DNA of 64,000 nt from Chlorobiota bacterium (GTDB taxonomy: Bacteria; Bacteroidota; Ignavibacteria; OLB7). Location of the stretch: the NCBI GenBank assembly GCA_016710285.1, contig JADJXR010000001.1:2232001-2296000 (forward strand), read 5' to 3'. Below are positions 19,158 through 29,129 of this stretch, one piece after another; positions within the stretch are counted from its first letter, which is position 1; each line of letters begins with the position of its first letter. The translations under genes were made by a program, and so were the position numbers. Under the pieces are notes generated by a model. That model did not search any database. It was not told the origin of the DNA and saw only the letters and a list, made by a program, of their open reading frames with translations.

Positions 19158-19259
19158 CCACGGCTCCTTTTACGCCAGGCCCTCTCACCAAAACCATTGG
19201 CGCAGTGGGCCGCGCGACGTTGTTGCGAAAAATCCTGACAGATGTCAGCATTGCCCAAG

Positions 19260-19290
19260 GCACCGCACGATAACTTCTGTTGTGCGGTGC
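19260..19290 (+). other. Hairpin between the barrel gene and the haloperoxidase gene
   Basis: A 9-bp perfect stem (GCACCGCAC / GTGCGGTGC) encloses a 13-base loop, 31 bases before the ATG at 19321. No T-run follows, so it may be a weak terminator or part of the leader of the next gene. Confidence 0.35.
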
Positions 19291-19320
19291 CGACGCATTC
19301 CCATTTAACCAGATAGAGCC

Positions 19321-20652
19321 ATGAAACAAGCCTCAAAACTCTTGCTTGCTGCCGCTGCGTGTTGGACCCTGTGGCAAGCCACCGCTGCTGTGGCGGCGGT
19401 GCCAACGTACGACAAGGACGCGGCGAAGTACGTCCACCAGTGGGTCTGGACGCTGACCGATGCAATGGTGGATGAAATCCGAACGCCCTGCACCATCAGC
19501 CGGGTGTATAGCTACTGCAATGTTGCGGCCTACGAAGCTGCGGTGCCAGGCTATCCCGGATTCCGGTCCTTTGGTGGCCAGCTCAACGGATTGTCGTCCC
19601 TTCCCAAACCGCCGAAAACCCCGATTGACTGGCGGGTTGCGGCCATTGCTGCTTACCACCGTGTGGCCGGCAAATTGCTCTACTTCTACGACCGCAGCGA
19701 TATGCGGTATGAGGACGACATTGCAGGCCTGAAGCAGGAAGGCGTTAGCCAAAAAGTGATTGATGCTTCGGTGAAGTATGGCGAAAAAGTCGGGGATCAT
19801 ATCATCGCATGGTCGGCGAAGGATGGCTTCCGCGAGGTGCAGGCAACGGGCGATTTTGAGTTCCCGAAAGGGGAGCAGTATTGGACCCCAACCCCTCCAG
19901 AATTTTCGCGCCCGGTGGATCCGTATTGGTCTCGTGTCCGTCCGTTCGCGCTCAGCAAAGCGGATCAAATCCTTCCCCCTGCTCCATTTCCATTTAGCAA
20001 GGATCCGAATTCGGAGTTTTACAAGGCGATGAAGGAGGTCTGGGAAGTTGGAAAAAACCTTACCAAAGAGCAGGACCTTACCGCAAAGTTTTGGGATTGC
20101 AACCCAATCCACTCCTTCCATTTTGGCCACATGGCGTTCAAGACGCGGCAGATTAGCCCGGCGGGGCATTGGATGAACATTGCGAAGATCGTTGCAATCA
20201 AGCAGGGGAGGGGGATGATGGAGACGTTGGAGGCATACGCCTTAACCTCGCTAGCCATTTCCGATGGCTTCCTTAGCTGCTGGACGGAGAAATTCAAGCA
20301 CAACATGATTCGCCCGGTGACGTACATCAACCGGTACATGGATTCCTCCTGGAATCCGGTGCTGCAAACTCCGCCGTTCCCGGATCACTCCAGCGGTCAC
20401 GCCACAATCTCGGCAGCGGCAGCAGTGGTGCTAACCAAGGTGTTCGGCGCGGTGCCGTTCGATGACGACACGGAGGTCTATCTGAATATGCCGGTGCGCA
20501 CCTTCCCGAACTTTATGGATGCAGCAGCCGATGCGGCCCTAAGCCGTTTGTACGGCGGTATCCACGTGCGCCACTCCAACGAATCGGGAGCAAAAAATGG
20601 GCAGCAGATCGCAGAGTATCTGCTGGGGAAAGTGAGCACGCGCACGAAATAA
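19321..20652 (+). CDS. Vanadium-dependent haloperoxidase / PAP2 superfamily protein, secreted
   Basis: 443 aa with a signal peptide (MKQASKLLLAAAACWTLW to AAVAAV). The all-helical body carries the phosphate/vanadate-binding motifs of the superfamily: KFKHNMIRP (K-x6-RP), DHSSGHATIS (SGH motif) and SRLYGGIHVRHSN (SR-x5-H). Enzymes of this fold either oxidise halides with peroxide using vanadate or act as acid phosphatases, and the motifs do not separate the two. The Asp that often follows the third-motif histidine is Asn here, in the sequence HVRHSN. The length fits bacterial haloperoxidase-type proteins. It probably acts in the periplasm or outside. It stands alone with its own terminator downstream. 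Confidence 0.8.
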   Translation: MKQASKLLLAAAACWTLWQATAAVAAVPTYDKDAAKYVHQWVWTLTDAMVDEIRTPCTISRVYSYCNVAAYEAAVPGYPGFRSFGGQLNGLSSLPKPPKTPIDWRVAAIAAYHRVAGKLLYFYDRSDMRYEDDIAGLKQEGVSQKVIDASVKYGEKVGDHIIAWSAKDGFREVQATGDFEFPKGEQYWTPTPPEFSRPVDPYWSRVRPFALSKADQILPPAPFPFSKDPNSEFYKAMKEVWEVGKNLTKEQDLTAKFWDCNPIHSFHFGHMAFKTRQISPAGHWMNIAKIVAIKQGRGMMETLEAYALTSLAISDGFLSCWTEKFKHNMIRPVTYINRYMDSSWNPVLQTPPFPDHSSGHATISAAAAVVLTKVFGAVPFDDDTEVYLNMPVRTFPNFMDAAADAALSRLYGGIHVRHSNESGAKNGQQIAEYLLGKVSTRTK

Positions 20653-20730
20653 CGAAAGGAAGAAGCGAAAGCAACTCAGCTGGCAACTGCCCACCGCCCG
20701 CAGCAACCGAGCAATGCGCGCAGTAAGCGA

Positions 20731-20767
20731 AACGCCCCCTTGTATTGCTACAAGGGGGCGTTGTTTG
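20731..20767. terminator. Strong terminator between convergent genes
   Basis: A perfect 14-bp stem (AACGCCCCCTTGTA / TACAAGGGGGCGTT) with a TTGC loop is followed by GTTTG on the + strand and by TTTCG on the - strand. It lies between the haloperoxidase gene and the convergent T9SS gene ending at 20916. Confidence 0.8.
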
Positions 20768-20915
20768 TGCATCAATGACTCGCACCTAACGATGTAGGAG
20801 GAATGCTGTTGATGACGAGTGCTTAGCGTTCACAGAGAGGAACGGCCTCACCCTGCCTTCTCCCTTCCGTTTTCCATCAAGAACGCCAGCAACACGCCAA
20901 GCATGATGCACGGGA

Positions 20916-23843
20916 TTATTTGACGACTTTTAGAACCGAGGTCGTCGTGCGTCCGTCCATGGTTCGGGCTGTGACGATATAGCTGCCATTTACTAACTCA
21001 TTGGTTGATAGAGCAAGAACATGGCTTCCAGCTTGTATCGTCTGACTGTTGATGATCCTCTGAACCTCTTTCCCCTGCATATCGGTGACGACAATGCTCA
21101 CGACCTCACTATGGAGCAATCCTAAAGTCAGTGTGGCACTGCTGGTTGCAGGGTTCGGTTGGATGTCTATCGTCATGCCACTTCCAATTGGTGGGATCAT
21201 CCCCGCAGGCACATCCGCTGGTATGTCAATGCTGATACCCGCAACGGCTTGCTTTTCCACCGATCCCAGCAATCTCCCTTCGCGGTCGTAGAAGGACACG
21301 GTCACCGGTAGCGTAACAGGTGTCGTGGGATCCTTGATCTTTTTTGGATCAGGGCTGAACACTACTCGTACCGTGCAAGCACCAATGGATCGCGGCCAAT
21401 CTCGTGGCTTCACTCCCAACCCCAACCCTTCCGATTCTGATGGGGTATAGGAAACCACGTTGCCTTTCGATTGCACTTTCAGCCACGGCGGGCATGTATC
21501 TGTGCTGTTCCCTGTGCTATCCTTGGTGCTATCAGGGGGTGGGGCGGAGACTGCCAGAATCTTTGCCTCTTCATCACCCAGCGCAATACTCATCGAAGCG
21601 GCACTATCTGGGGGCGTAATGCCAAGCTCAAAGATGCGTGGATTCAATGCCCGAATATCACCTCTAACTTGGACTATCGTATCGCTGTACCGTATGCGGC
21701 GTGGCGGCTGCCACAGATACTCAATCTCGCAGCTATCACCATCGCAATAACCGATCTTGATCTTCACAACGCCGGTATAATTCAGCGTGTAATCAACACC
21801 CAAGTTGAACTTCACGTAGCTGCCGGAAGCGGCTCCGTGGGTTGCTGGCGTGCCATCACATCCCAAGCGAATTTGGGTATAAGGATCAATCGCGCCGCCT
21901 GAGTTCGCCACAGTCCAGGAACGGGCTGATGGTGCGAACAATTGCCCGCCATTATGGTGCAATGCTGGTTCGTTCACAAACTTGATGTCCACGAACGAAA
22001 TCTCCGATACGGGAAGTTTTACATTGCTGATAGTGAAGGTTCGCCAATCGGTCTGCGTTCCGCCAAAACGGTATGACGTAACCGAAAGTGGGTTCCCACA
22101 ATCCTTCGGCATCCGTCGGCACTGGATGCAGGACTGCGTGCTGCAGGTAAACGTTTGGTTCCCCTGCTTAAACGTCCCAACCCACGTAATGCAAACATTC
22201 CCCGTAGCATTGGTAGCCGTGGTTTGGATATTCAGGCTCATCGGATTCAACATCGTGCAAGCGGTGTTGAAATTGAGCGTTCCGCTGGTGGTCCCGTTAA
22301 TGCTTGCCGGGGTTGTGGAAAGGATGTTACACATAGCCGAGGAGACTGAGTTCACAACCCCTCCCGTTACTGTGTAGCTTAGTGACTGCAACGAAGCCCC
22401 ATCGGCGTTACTGATATTCAATCTTGTTTCACAGCATTCACCTTCCTGTTCAGGAGAGCTAAACAACTGCTCGCAAGTCGGCTTCTTACAATTCAGGAAA
22501 GAGTAGGAATATGCCATGTTTGGCTCAACATCAACAATGTATCCATCCGGTGTACTTGCTGTCCAGCCAGCTTGCTGAGTCTCAGTAATTAAGTACCTGC
22601 CAGGAGCTGGAACATCTATGGTTGTGCAGCCCCGTCTGGCCGTTGTCACGGTTTGGTTGAAGCTGCTATCGCTCAGTCCTTTGATATTCATCGCCCAACC
22701 GGGCATTGATTCATCGCCGTCATCAATAATCCCATCACAGTTTTTATCCCAGTATTTGCAAAGGTTAATTTGGGAGGTAGCATTGCAAGGGCAACGTGGT
22801 GAAGTTAAGGATAGATTGTTGCTGCTAACGGAACCTACTATTTGAAGGGAAGTTGGGGAGCCGCCATCGTTCGTAACCAGTACCTGCAAGCAATATTCAC
22901 CGGGATCTAATTTTACTGTGCTGCTAAAATGCTGATATGCATAAAAGCTAAAGGAAGTCATAGTAGGAACTATTGTTGCTACCACAGCATTCGTGCTACT
23001 ATTTAACAAGTTGACTGTAGCAGCGTTATCAACTATGATGTCTAAGTCGAAGGTTATGCTATCTGATTTGCTTACACAAATCTGGCAGCGACGATAGTCG
23101 TAAATGCCACTAGGTAGGTTCCAAGTAGTCATATCCTGCACTGGTTGTAATGTGCGTGCGCCAGTCCCATTATATCCAAATAGCGTAACCCAGGGACGTC
23201 CATTAAATGCTCCATTGTTGGGGCTTGAAACAATATCCCAAAATTGATCCTGTACCTGTGCGGGCGTTAGGGCTGCTTGTCCATTGACAGGGTATAACGC
23301 CCCCGTAGTTGCATTGTACCCCGTACTAATATTTAGCCTATTTGTTGAGCAAGCTTTGATTGAATCAGGGTAACAATCGGGGCGGATTTGTGTCCGTGCT
23401 ACTAATGCTCCTTGAACGTTCAAAAAATCAACCGTGTAGAGAGGGAAAACACCGCCTCCCATTGGTGAAATAGCTGCTAATTTGAACGCAGTTAGTGTCG
23501 GGTACATTGAAATTGGTGCACGATAGAATTCAATAGATGAGCCAATCGGCAACGCTGAATACCCTGGGGCAACCGATGCCACCAGCGTTGTCATTGTTGG
23601 AATCGATGGAGTAATTCGTATTGATAAGACATCGGTTCGAGCATTTGTGATATACAACTCGGCCGCACATCCAAATTGATTCCGCGTGAGTTGTACTGAT
23701 ACTGATACCCCAGAAGAAAGTTGTCCCCAGGCCTGAGTGCTACTACACACAGCCAAGATAGCGAAGGCCATCAGCAGGTGGAGTCTTCTCCATCTATGCA
23801 TGAATAGTGCTATCGGTTTTCGGGTAATTGGTTGCTGTCTCAT
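20916..23843 (-). CDS. T9SS-exported protein with SpaA/SdrD-like module
   Basis: 975 aa. The ATG at 23843 is preceded by AAAGGGGG at good spacing, so it is chosen over the in-frame start at 23888. The N-terminus is RQQPITRKPIALFMHRWRR followed by a hydrophobic core and cleavage near TQAWGQ. In the middle, NLCKYWDKNCDGIIDDGDE begins a prealbumin-like B-type module (GWAMNIKGLSDSSFNQTV to GRYLITETQQAGWTAS) as in SdrD/SpaA stalk proteins, with a Ca-loop-like DKNCDGIIDDGD. The C-terminus is a type A sorting domain (IDIQPNPATSSATLTLGLLH to NGSYIVTARTMDGRT). Its codon use is more AT-rich than that of its neighbours. Its 5' region is triplicated (23861-24283). Confidence 0.8.
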   Translation of the reverse strand: MRQQPITRKPIALFMHRWRRLHLLMAFAILAVCSSTQAWGQLSSGVSVSVQLTRNQFGCAAELYITNARTDVLSIRITPSIPTMTTLVASVAPGYSALPIGSSIEFYRAPISMYPTLTAFKLAAISPMGGGVFPLYTVDFLNVQGALVARTQIRPDCYPDSIKACSTNRLNISTGYNATTGALYPVNGQAALTPAQVQDQFWDIVSSPNNGAFNGRPWVTLFGYNGTGARTLQPVQDMTTWNLPSGIYDYRRCQICVSKSDSITFDLDIIVDNAATVNLLNSSTNAVVATIVPTMTSFSFYAYQHFSSTVKLDPGEYCLQVLVTNDGGSPTSLQIVGSVSSNNLSLTSPRCPCNATSQINLCKYWDKNCDGIIDDGDESMPGWAMNIKGLSDSSFNQTVTTARRGCTTIDVPAPGRYLITETQQAGWTASTPDGYIVDVEPNMAYSYSFLNCKKPTCEQLFSSPEQEGECCETRLNISNADGASLQSLSYTVTGGVVNSVSSAMCNILSTTPASINGTTSGTLNFNTACTMLNPMSLNIQTTATNATGNVCITWVGTFKQGNQTFTCSTQSCIQCRRMPKDCGNPLSVTSYRFGGTQTDWRTFTISNVKLPVSEISFVDIKFVNEPALHHNGGQLFAPSARSWTVANSGGAIDPYTQIRLGCDGTPATHGAASGSYVKFNLGVDYTLNYTGVVKIKIGYCDGDSCEIEYLWQPPRRIRYSDTIVQVRGDIRALNPRIFELGITPPDSAASMSIALGDEEAKILAVSAPPPDSTKDSTGNSTDTCPPWLKVQSKGNVVSYTPSESEGLGLGVKPRDWPRSIGACTVRVVFSPDPKKIKDPTTPVTLPVTVSFYDREGRLLGSVEKQAVAGISIDIPADVPAGMIPPIGSGMTIDIQPNPATSSATLTLGLLHSEVVSIVVTDMQGKEVQRIINSQTIQAGSHVLALSTNELVNGSYIVTARTMDGRTTTSVLKVVK

Positions 23844-23860
23844 GATGGTTTCCCCCTTTC

Positions 23861-24283
23861 GTTTTTTCGTTAGGTTCGCGTCAGTCAAAGTTCTCCCATT
23901 GATCTCCGAATATCAGCGGGATCACGATGACGTTGTTGGTGGTAAATATCCGGTCAGTTCAGCGACTGTCAGCTGATCTGATGTTGTCCATGGTGTGGTA
24001 CGTAGGACGTTTTTTCGTTAGGTTCGCGTCAGCCAAAGCTCTCCCATTGATCTCCGAATATCAGCGGGATCACGATGGCGTTGTTGGTGGTAAATGTCCG
24101 GTCAGTTCAGCGACTGTTAACTGATCTGATGTTGTCCATGGTGTGCGTAGGACGTTTTTTCGTTAGGTTCGCGTTGGTCAAAGTTCTCCCATTGATCTCC
24201 GAATATCAGCGGGATCACGATGACGTTGTTGGTGATAGATGTCCGGTCAGTTCAGCGACTGTTAACTGATCTGATGTTGTCCG
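23861..24283. repeat. Tandem repeat, three copies of about 145-148 bp, upstream of the T9SS gene
   Basis: Copies start at 23861, 24009 and 24154 at the shared GTTTTTTCGTTAGGTTCGCG and are more than 90% alike by eye. The first copy begins 18 bases upstream of the ATG at 23843, right at its Shine-Dalgarno sequence, so the unit is the gene's 5' region and has been triplicated. Each unit has a short imperfect palindrome near TCAGCGACTG. In copies 2 and 3 its right arm changes from CAGCTGATCTG to TAACTGATCTG, which alters the pairing partner. Confidence 0.85.
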
Positions 24284-24345
24284 TAATACAATGGGCGGAC
24301 GGTTTGTACACTCTTCTCATAAAAAATCTTCTTTGTTTATCTCTG

Positions 24346-24862
24346 ACAAATATCGTTATTAGCAAATAGGAGCAAGGATACTGGGTTATACTGGGTTTTT
24401 GTTGTGGGGTAGATATTGCCTTGCTGAACGCCTGCAAATATGCGTTGTTGGTGACTGGGAGCAAGGGTACTGGGTTGTACTGGTTTTTGTTGTGGGGTAG
24501 ATATTGCCTTGCTGAACGCCTGCAAATATGGTTGTTGATGAATAGGAGCAAGGGTACTGGGCTATACTGGTTTTTTCATTGCGCAGTATGGTGTTGGCAT
24601 TGCCTTGCTGAACGCCTGCAAATATGGTTGTTGGTGAATAGGAGCAAGGGTACTGGGCTATACTGGTTTTTTCATTGCGCAGTATGGTTGTTGGCATTGC
24701 CTTGCTGAACGCCTGCAAATATGGTTGTTGGTGAATGGGAGCAAGGGTACTGGGCTATACTGGTTTTTTTCATTGCGCAGTATGGTGTTGGCATTGCCTT
24801 GCTGAACGCCTGCAAATATGGTTGTTGGTGAATGGGAGCAAGGGTACTGGGCTATACTGGGT
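24346..24862. repeat. Tandem array of 88-97 bp units
   Basis: The anchor GCCTTGCTGAACGCCTGC recurs at 24418, 24506, 24602, 24699 and 24796 (spacings 88, 96, 97, 97), with partial units at both ends. There are two spacer versions: GTTGTGGGGTAGATATT in the first units and TTCATTGCGCAGTATGG in the later ones. Every unit includes AGGAGCAAGG or GGGAGCAAGG and TATACTGG. The region is AT-richer than the surrounding genome. With the neighbouring array it fills 24284-25077, where I see no convincing gene. Confidence 0.85.
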
Positions 24863-25077
24863 TTTGCTCAAAAAGAAAACATCAACAACCCTTGATAGAG
24901 ACGGATTCGCCGATTGTTTGTGGGAAACGCCACTTTGTGGGCATAATGAGGAGAGAAGACAGAAGGTGAAAGAAGCATTGAACGGGTGATAGCTTTTCCA
25001 ATCGTTTACCAGAGAGTAGGAAGCAGGAAGATCAACGGTTCACACTCACTTCAGTCCCCTAAAATTAGAATACCACC

Positions 25078-26214
25078 ATGACCTACGAAGAACTCCATGC
25101 CGAGCTACAACATGCGTACGAGGAGAACAGGCTATGCAATTATGCAAACGCGGAAGAGATCGTGCGGAAGGTGGCAGTCGTATGCGATGGGCTGGATGAG
25201 GAAGCAACCAAGGTAGATAGTGAGCAGCTTCGGGCATTTGGGAATATCGTGCTTGCCGAATCGCTCTGCCGTCGGGGACGGTTTCGTGAAGCATTGGTGG
25301 TTGCCGAATTATCTGCTGCGTATTATTTGCAATCAGACCTCCCATCCCAGAAGGCGTATTGCCTGATGATTATAGGGGAAATCAAAACAGGATTGTCGGA
25401 CTACACAAGCGCGAAGGATTACTTGCATCAGGCAGAAGATTTTGCAAAGCAAGGGGGGGACACATCACGGTGCATGGATATCAAGAATTGTTGGGGGATG
25501 ATTTTTACAGAGAGAGGTGAGTACTCCAATGCGCGTGCCATGTTTTCTGAAGTCTTCAACGATTCGCAGGAAGCTGAGTATGCACTGCAACGTCAGTATA
25601 GCCTGTGCGGCATCGGCGACTGCGGCCTTTTTTCTGGCGATTACGAAAAAGCCGACAGCTGTTATCGTCTGGCTTTAGAGATCGGCAATGTTTCCAATAA
25701 TATCTTCCTTAATGCTCTTTGTATTAAAGGAATAGGAATAGTGCTTCTTGTTCAAGGTAATTGGATAAAATCAATAGAGTATCTGCAAAAGTCTTTATTG
25801 CTGTATCGAACAATAGATGCTCAGCTATTTATTGGCAAGGTCTTGATGAGCATAGGGAGTTCATACCAGGGGATAGGAGACTACAATCTTTCATTGGCAT
25901 CCAGATTGGAAGCCCTTGAAATTTTTGAACAATGCGGGAGCGTTAGAAATGTAGCGGCATCCATGGGGCATCTTGCAATCCTGTACTCTTTTTTGGAAAA
26001 CTTTAATAAATCAGAAGAGCATTTTTTGATAGCGATCAAAATGTTTAAAAGTCTCAACATAGATTGCAGCACATATACTCACTGCAAAGAGGTTTGCGAA
26101 AATCAGAGCACGTGGAAATTCAGGGTTAGAAGTCTCTCTAACTCTGGGCGGTACTCCTCAATATCGTTGAAAAATCTTCGGATAGCTCCACGAAATTCAT
26201 CCTTCGTTTCATAA
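25078..26214 (+). pseudogene. N-terminal half of a TPR-LuxR regulator, interrupted by an IS630-type element
   Basis: From the ATG at 25078 the host sequence runs to 26075. The last 46 codons or so of this open frame (after DCSTY) are read from the insertion sequence. The protein is a string of tetratricopeptide repeats (YCLMIIGEIKTGLSDYTSAK, CGIGDCGLFSGDYEKADSCY, SIGSSYQGIGDYNLSLASR, HLAILYSFLENFNKSEEHFL) and has no signal peptide. Joined to 27217-28273, after removing the element and one TA copy, it gives an uninterrupted 684-aa protein with the junction STYIGNYAKLLYKYGQ, itself a good TPR. The missing half carries the DNA-binding domain, so this half should be inactive as a regulator. Confidence 0.85.
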
Positions 26215-27214
26215 TACCTCCTGTCTATTACCTTCTTCCTCATGTATTTCCATAATCGCTCAATTAAATTCAAATTCGGTGAGTAACTCGGCAAAAATAC
26301 CTGCTCTATTCGCGATGATGATAACCACTCCCGCAAACGACGACTCCGATAGTATCTCGCGTTGTCGCAAATCACTCTGATCCTTCCACTCGGATGCTTC
26401 CGCTCTAAGGCTGCATACAACTCAATCGTTGATTCACTATCCACCCGCTCGCTTTCCACCACCTCCACATCTCCCACATCATGCGCGTTCAATGCCGCGT
26501 TGATGTTCACACGTTCCCGACCCGTGTTCGATCGCACTTCATACCGACTCCCCGACTTGATCCACCCGTAACTGCTCCGTGTGTTGTGCTGAGGATGCAC
26601 CGCATCACTGAAATACACTACCCCACCTTCCTCGCCTTCACCCCTATCAGCAAGCAATCCCGCCAGACGTTCAAGAAATTCCTCCTGCTCCGCTCGATTC
26701 CCCTTCGATGGCACCAGACTCGTCTTCTTGTACACAAAGCCCAGACGCTTCAGCAATGCTACCATCCCGCTCTCCGTATATCGCACACCATAACGCTCGC
26801 ACACCAACTCCACTACCTCCTTCGATGTATGATGCAGATGTCCCTCCAGTTCCTTCGATACAGCTGATGCCTGTTCACCGCTCAGCTTCCCACCATAGCA
26901 CACATACTTGTCTTCTATGTAATCCTCAAAGCTCTTTGATGCTCGATACCCTTCGGCATACCGATATATCGTCGAATTATCAACACCCAACGCAAAGGCC
27001 GTCTCGCCAACGCTAAATCCCCGTCAAGCATCAGCAGCGTCGTGATCTTCACATACCGACGCTTCTCTTTCTCCATTCGCTGCAATTTCCGCAGTTGTGT
27101 CCGTAATTCCTCCGTAAGTTCTATCATCTCTTCCCTCTATCTATTCAATGACTACTATCTTTTCCCTAACGTAACCCCATCATCCCTTTTTCGCAAACTA
27201 CTTTATTTCGAGTA
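26076..27214. mobile_element. IS630-family insertion sequence, 1,139 bp
   Basis: Imperfect terminal inverted repeats: left TACTCACTGCAAAGAGGTTT, continuing GCGAAAA; right end read inward TACTCGAAATAAAGTAGTTT, continuing GCGAAAA. The element is flanked by TA at 26074-26075 and 27215-27216, the target-site duplication of IS630/Tc1 elements. Other nearby TA pairs could be chosen as borders, but only this one restores the host reading frame on excision. It holds one transposase gene on the - strand. The length is typical for the family. Confidence 0.85.
26103..27127 (-). pseudogene. IS630-family transposase, frameshifted
   Basis: It starts at the ATG at 27127 (MIELTEELRTQLRKLQRMEK). An N-terminal helix-turn-helix is followed by a DDE_3 catalytic domain with all three acidic residues in place: VVYFSDAVHPQHN, VICDNARYYRS and the LNLIERLW block after LPSYSP. 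The frame breaks near 27013-27022. The first frame reads KITTLLMLDGD and then loses homology; the -1 frame continues FSVGETAFALGVDNSTIYRY. This is either one lost base or a -1 programmed shift. No classical slippery heptamer is visible, so I treat it as broken but note the alternative. Confidence 0.8.
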
Positions 27215-27216
27215 TA

Positions 27217-28273
27217 TATTGGCAATTATGCAAAACTGCTGTACAAATACGGGCAGACAGATAAGGCTATGGAATACTTTCAACAGATTCTTCTCATATT
27301 CCAAAAGAATAACAGGGTAATTGAAGAAAACCAGTATAACTACTATCTGTGCGAACTGTATATAAACAATGGTGAGCTTACCAAAGCCAAGGAGATCGCT
27401 TTGCGCAGGTATCAGATCTTTCTTGAACACAACCGCAATGATGAACTCCCCAGCGCGCTTTTGCAGCTTGCTGAATTATATGCCAATCAGGCATTCCCCG
27501 AACATAACGATGAGATAGCAGAACAGTATTACTTGCAATCGCTGGAGAAATTCGCTGAATATGATGTCCAAGAAGGAGTTCTCAAGGCGTATCAGCATAT
27601 CGCCGAATTTTACAAGGGGAACGGACGTTGGGAGGAATATGCGGAGAATATTGAGAAATCAATGGAGGTGTACAAGCAGATTCAAAGCGATGAGATAAAG
27701 AAGCAGGCGGATCGTTTTGGATGGGAGCGAAGAGTTGCAGAAGCAGAGCGCGAGAAAGCGTTGGAGGTAGCGCGTGCGAAAACTGAGAAAGCGTTATTAG
27801 AGCAAGAGATTGTTTTGCAGAAGCGGGAGATAGAGGTAGGGATACATGAGCTTGTTAGCAAGAACAATTTTTTGAGTGAGATACGCAAGGAGGTAATGTT
27901 GCTATCGAAGTACACGGTACGGGAGGGCAACGATGTGGTGGAGCGGTTGCTTGACCGTCTGGAGCGAAATATAGTGTCGTTAGAAAGCAAGACGGAACTT
28001 GAGCAGCAATGGTCCGAAGTGCACGGGCCATTTATGGATCGGTTGAAGGGATTGCACCCATCGCTGACGGCAATGGAGTTAAAGATATGCGCGCTGTTGA
28101 AGATGAAGTTGACATCATCGAATATCTGTTCAATTTTATTTTTATCGAAGCGGACAGTTGAGTTTCACCGGTTGAATATCCGCAAGAAGATGAATCTTGC
28201 GAAAGGCGATGATATTTATATGGTTCTAAATTTAATGGGAGAGAGTGGGGTGATGGGCGTGTTTCAGACTTGA
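27217..28273 (+). pseudogene. C-terminal half of the IS-interrupted TPR-LuxR regulator
   Basis: Host sequence resumes at 27217 with YIGNYAKLLYKYGQTDKAME. The first ATG inside it is at 27269. More TPR motifs follow (NYYLCELYINNGELTKAKEI, YQHIAEFYKGNGRWEEYAEN), then a long coiled coil rich in E/K/R (WERRVAEAEREKALEVARAK), then a C-terminal LuxR-type helix-turn-helix (LTAMELKICALLKMKLTSSN, then LSKRTVEFHRLNIRKKM). This matches the cytosolic TPR/coiled-coil/LuxR regulators common in Bacteroidota and Chlorobi. Without the N-terminal half it may still be made from 27269, but its native promoter is cut off. Confidence 0.85.
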
Positions 28274-28287
28274 ACTGCCTTGACCTT

Positions 28288-29085
28288 GCGCGTTGCTCCC
28301 CCCTCTTGGGAGGGGGCTGGAGGGGAGACACCCGCGAACCGAGCACCCATTTCCGAATCTCAGGATTAGAATCTTCCGGAGCCAGCACAAAACCGCCGCT
28401 TGTTCGGTGGCTTCCCCGAACCCACCCTGCCCTGTCGGGCACCCCTCCGTGGGAGGGGGACGCTTCGGGAATTTTTGGAGGAGAGGCCGCCGCCCCGATG
28501 AATCGGGATTGATAAAAGGTCTTTAGCCTTCGGCTCCATCAGGGCGAAACTCCGTGCAACACCAGCCCTGAAAGGGCGACCCATGCCAGCCCAGGGCATC
28601 GCCCTGGGAAAAGAACCGACCCCGGCAACACCAGCCCTGAAGGGGCGACCTCCATCTGGTTAGAGGTATTGTTGAGGGTGTGGATTTCACATGGGTGCGG
28701 TCGGTGCAGGGTTGATGAATGGGGCTGCCCCTTCAGGGCGGTGGGATGTTCTTTTGTGGTGGTGTGGATGTTCGGGGGACGATTCCCAGATTCCCAGGGC
28801 GTTGCCCTGGGCTGTGATAGAATGCCCCTTCAGGGCGAAGGAGGGGAACGTCGAGAATTTTTGGAGGGAGCCGTGGGCAACTTTGTGCGTTGGCCCCGTG
28901 CGTTGCTCCCCCTCTCGGGAGGGGGCTGGGGGGTGGGTTGGGGACACCCGCGAACCGAGCACCCATTTCCGAATTTCAGGATTAGAATCTTCCGGAACCA
29001 ACGCAAACCGCCGCGTGTTCGGTGGTTCCCCCAAACCCACCCCGCCCTGTCCGGCACCCCTCCGTGGGAGGGGAACTGTTTGGCT
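28288..29085. repeat. Composite dispersed intergenic repeat block
   Basis: No gene is supported between 28274 and 29129. Modules in order: long module (28288-28460, CCTCTTGGGAGGGGG to CCCTGTCGGGCACCCCTCC), short TCTTTAGCCTTCGGC module (28485-28545), palindromic module (28550-28670, CCCAGGGCATCGCCCTGGG), a second palindromic part (28720-28860, CCCAGGGCGTTGCCCTGGG then GCCCCTTCAGGGC), then a second long module (28890-29070). The order long-short-palindromic is the same as at 17338-17880. Confidence 0.8.
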
Positions 29086-29129
29086 GGTTTGTAGACTTGG
29101 GGAATGGGGCACCCGCCCTGCGCCCCAGA

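Noticed and set aside
24386..24718. Repetitive proteins encoded by the tandem array in + and - frames
   Set aside because: Frames stay open because two units have lengths close to a multiple of three. They start and end arbitrarily, lack ribosome sites, and are equally good on both strands.
24346..24862. Possible CRISPR array
   Set aside because: Units of 88-97 bp are similar along their whole length; there are no unique spacers between short constant repeats and no cas genes nearby.
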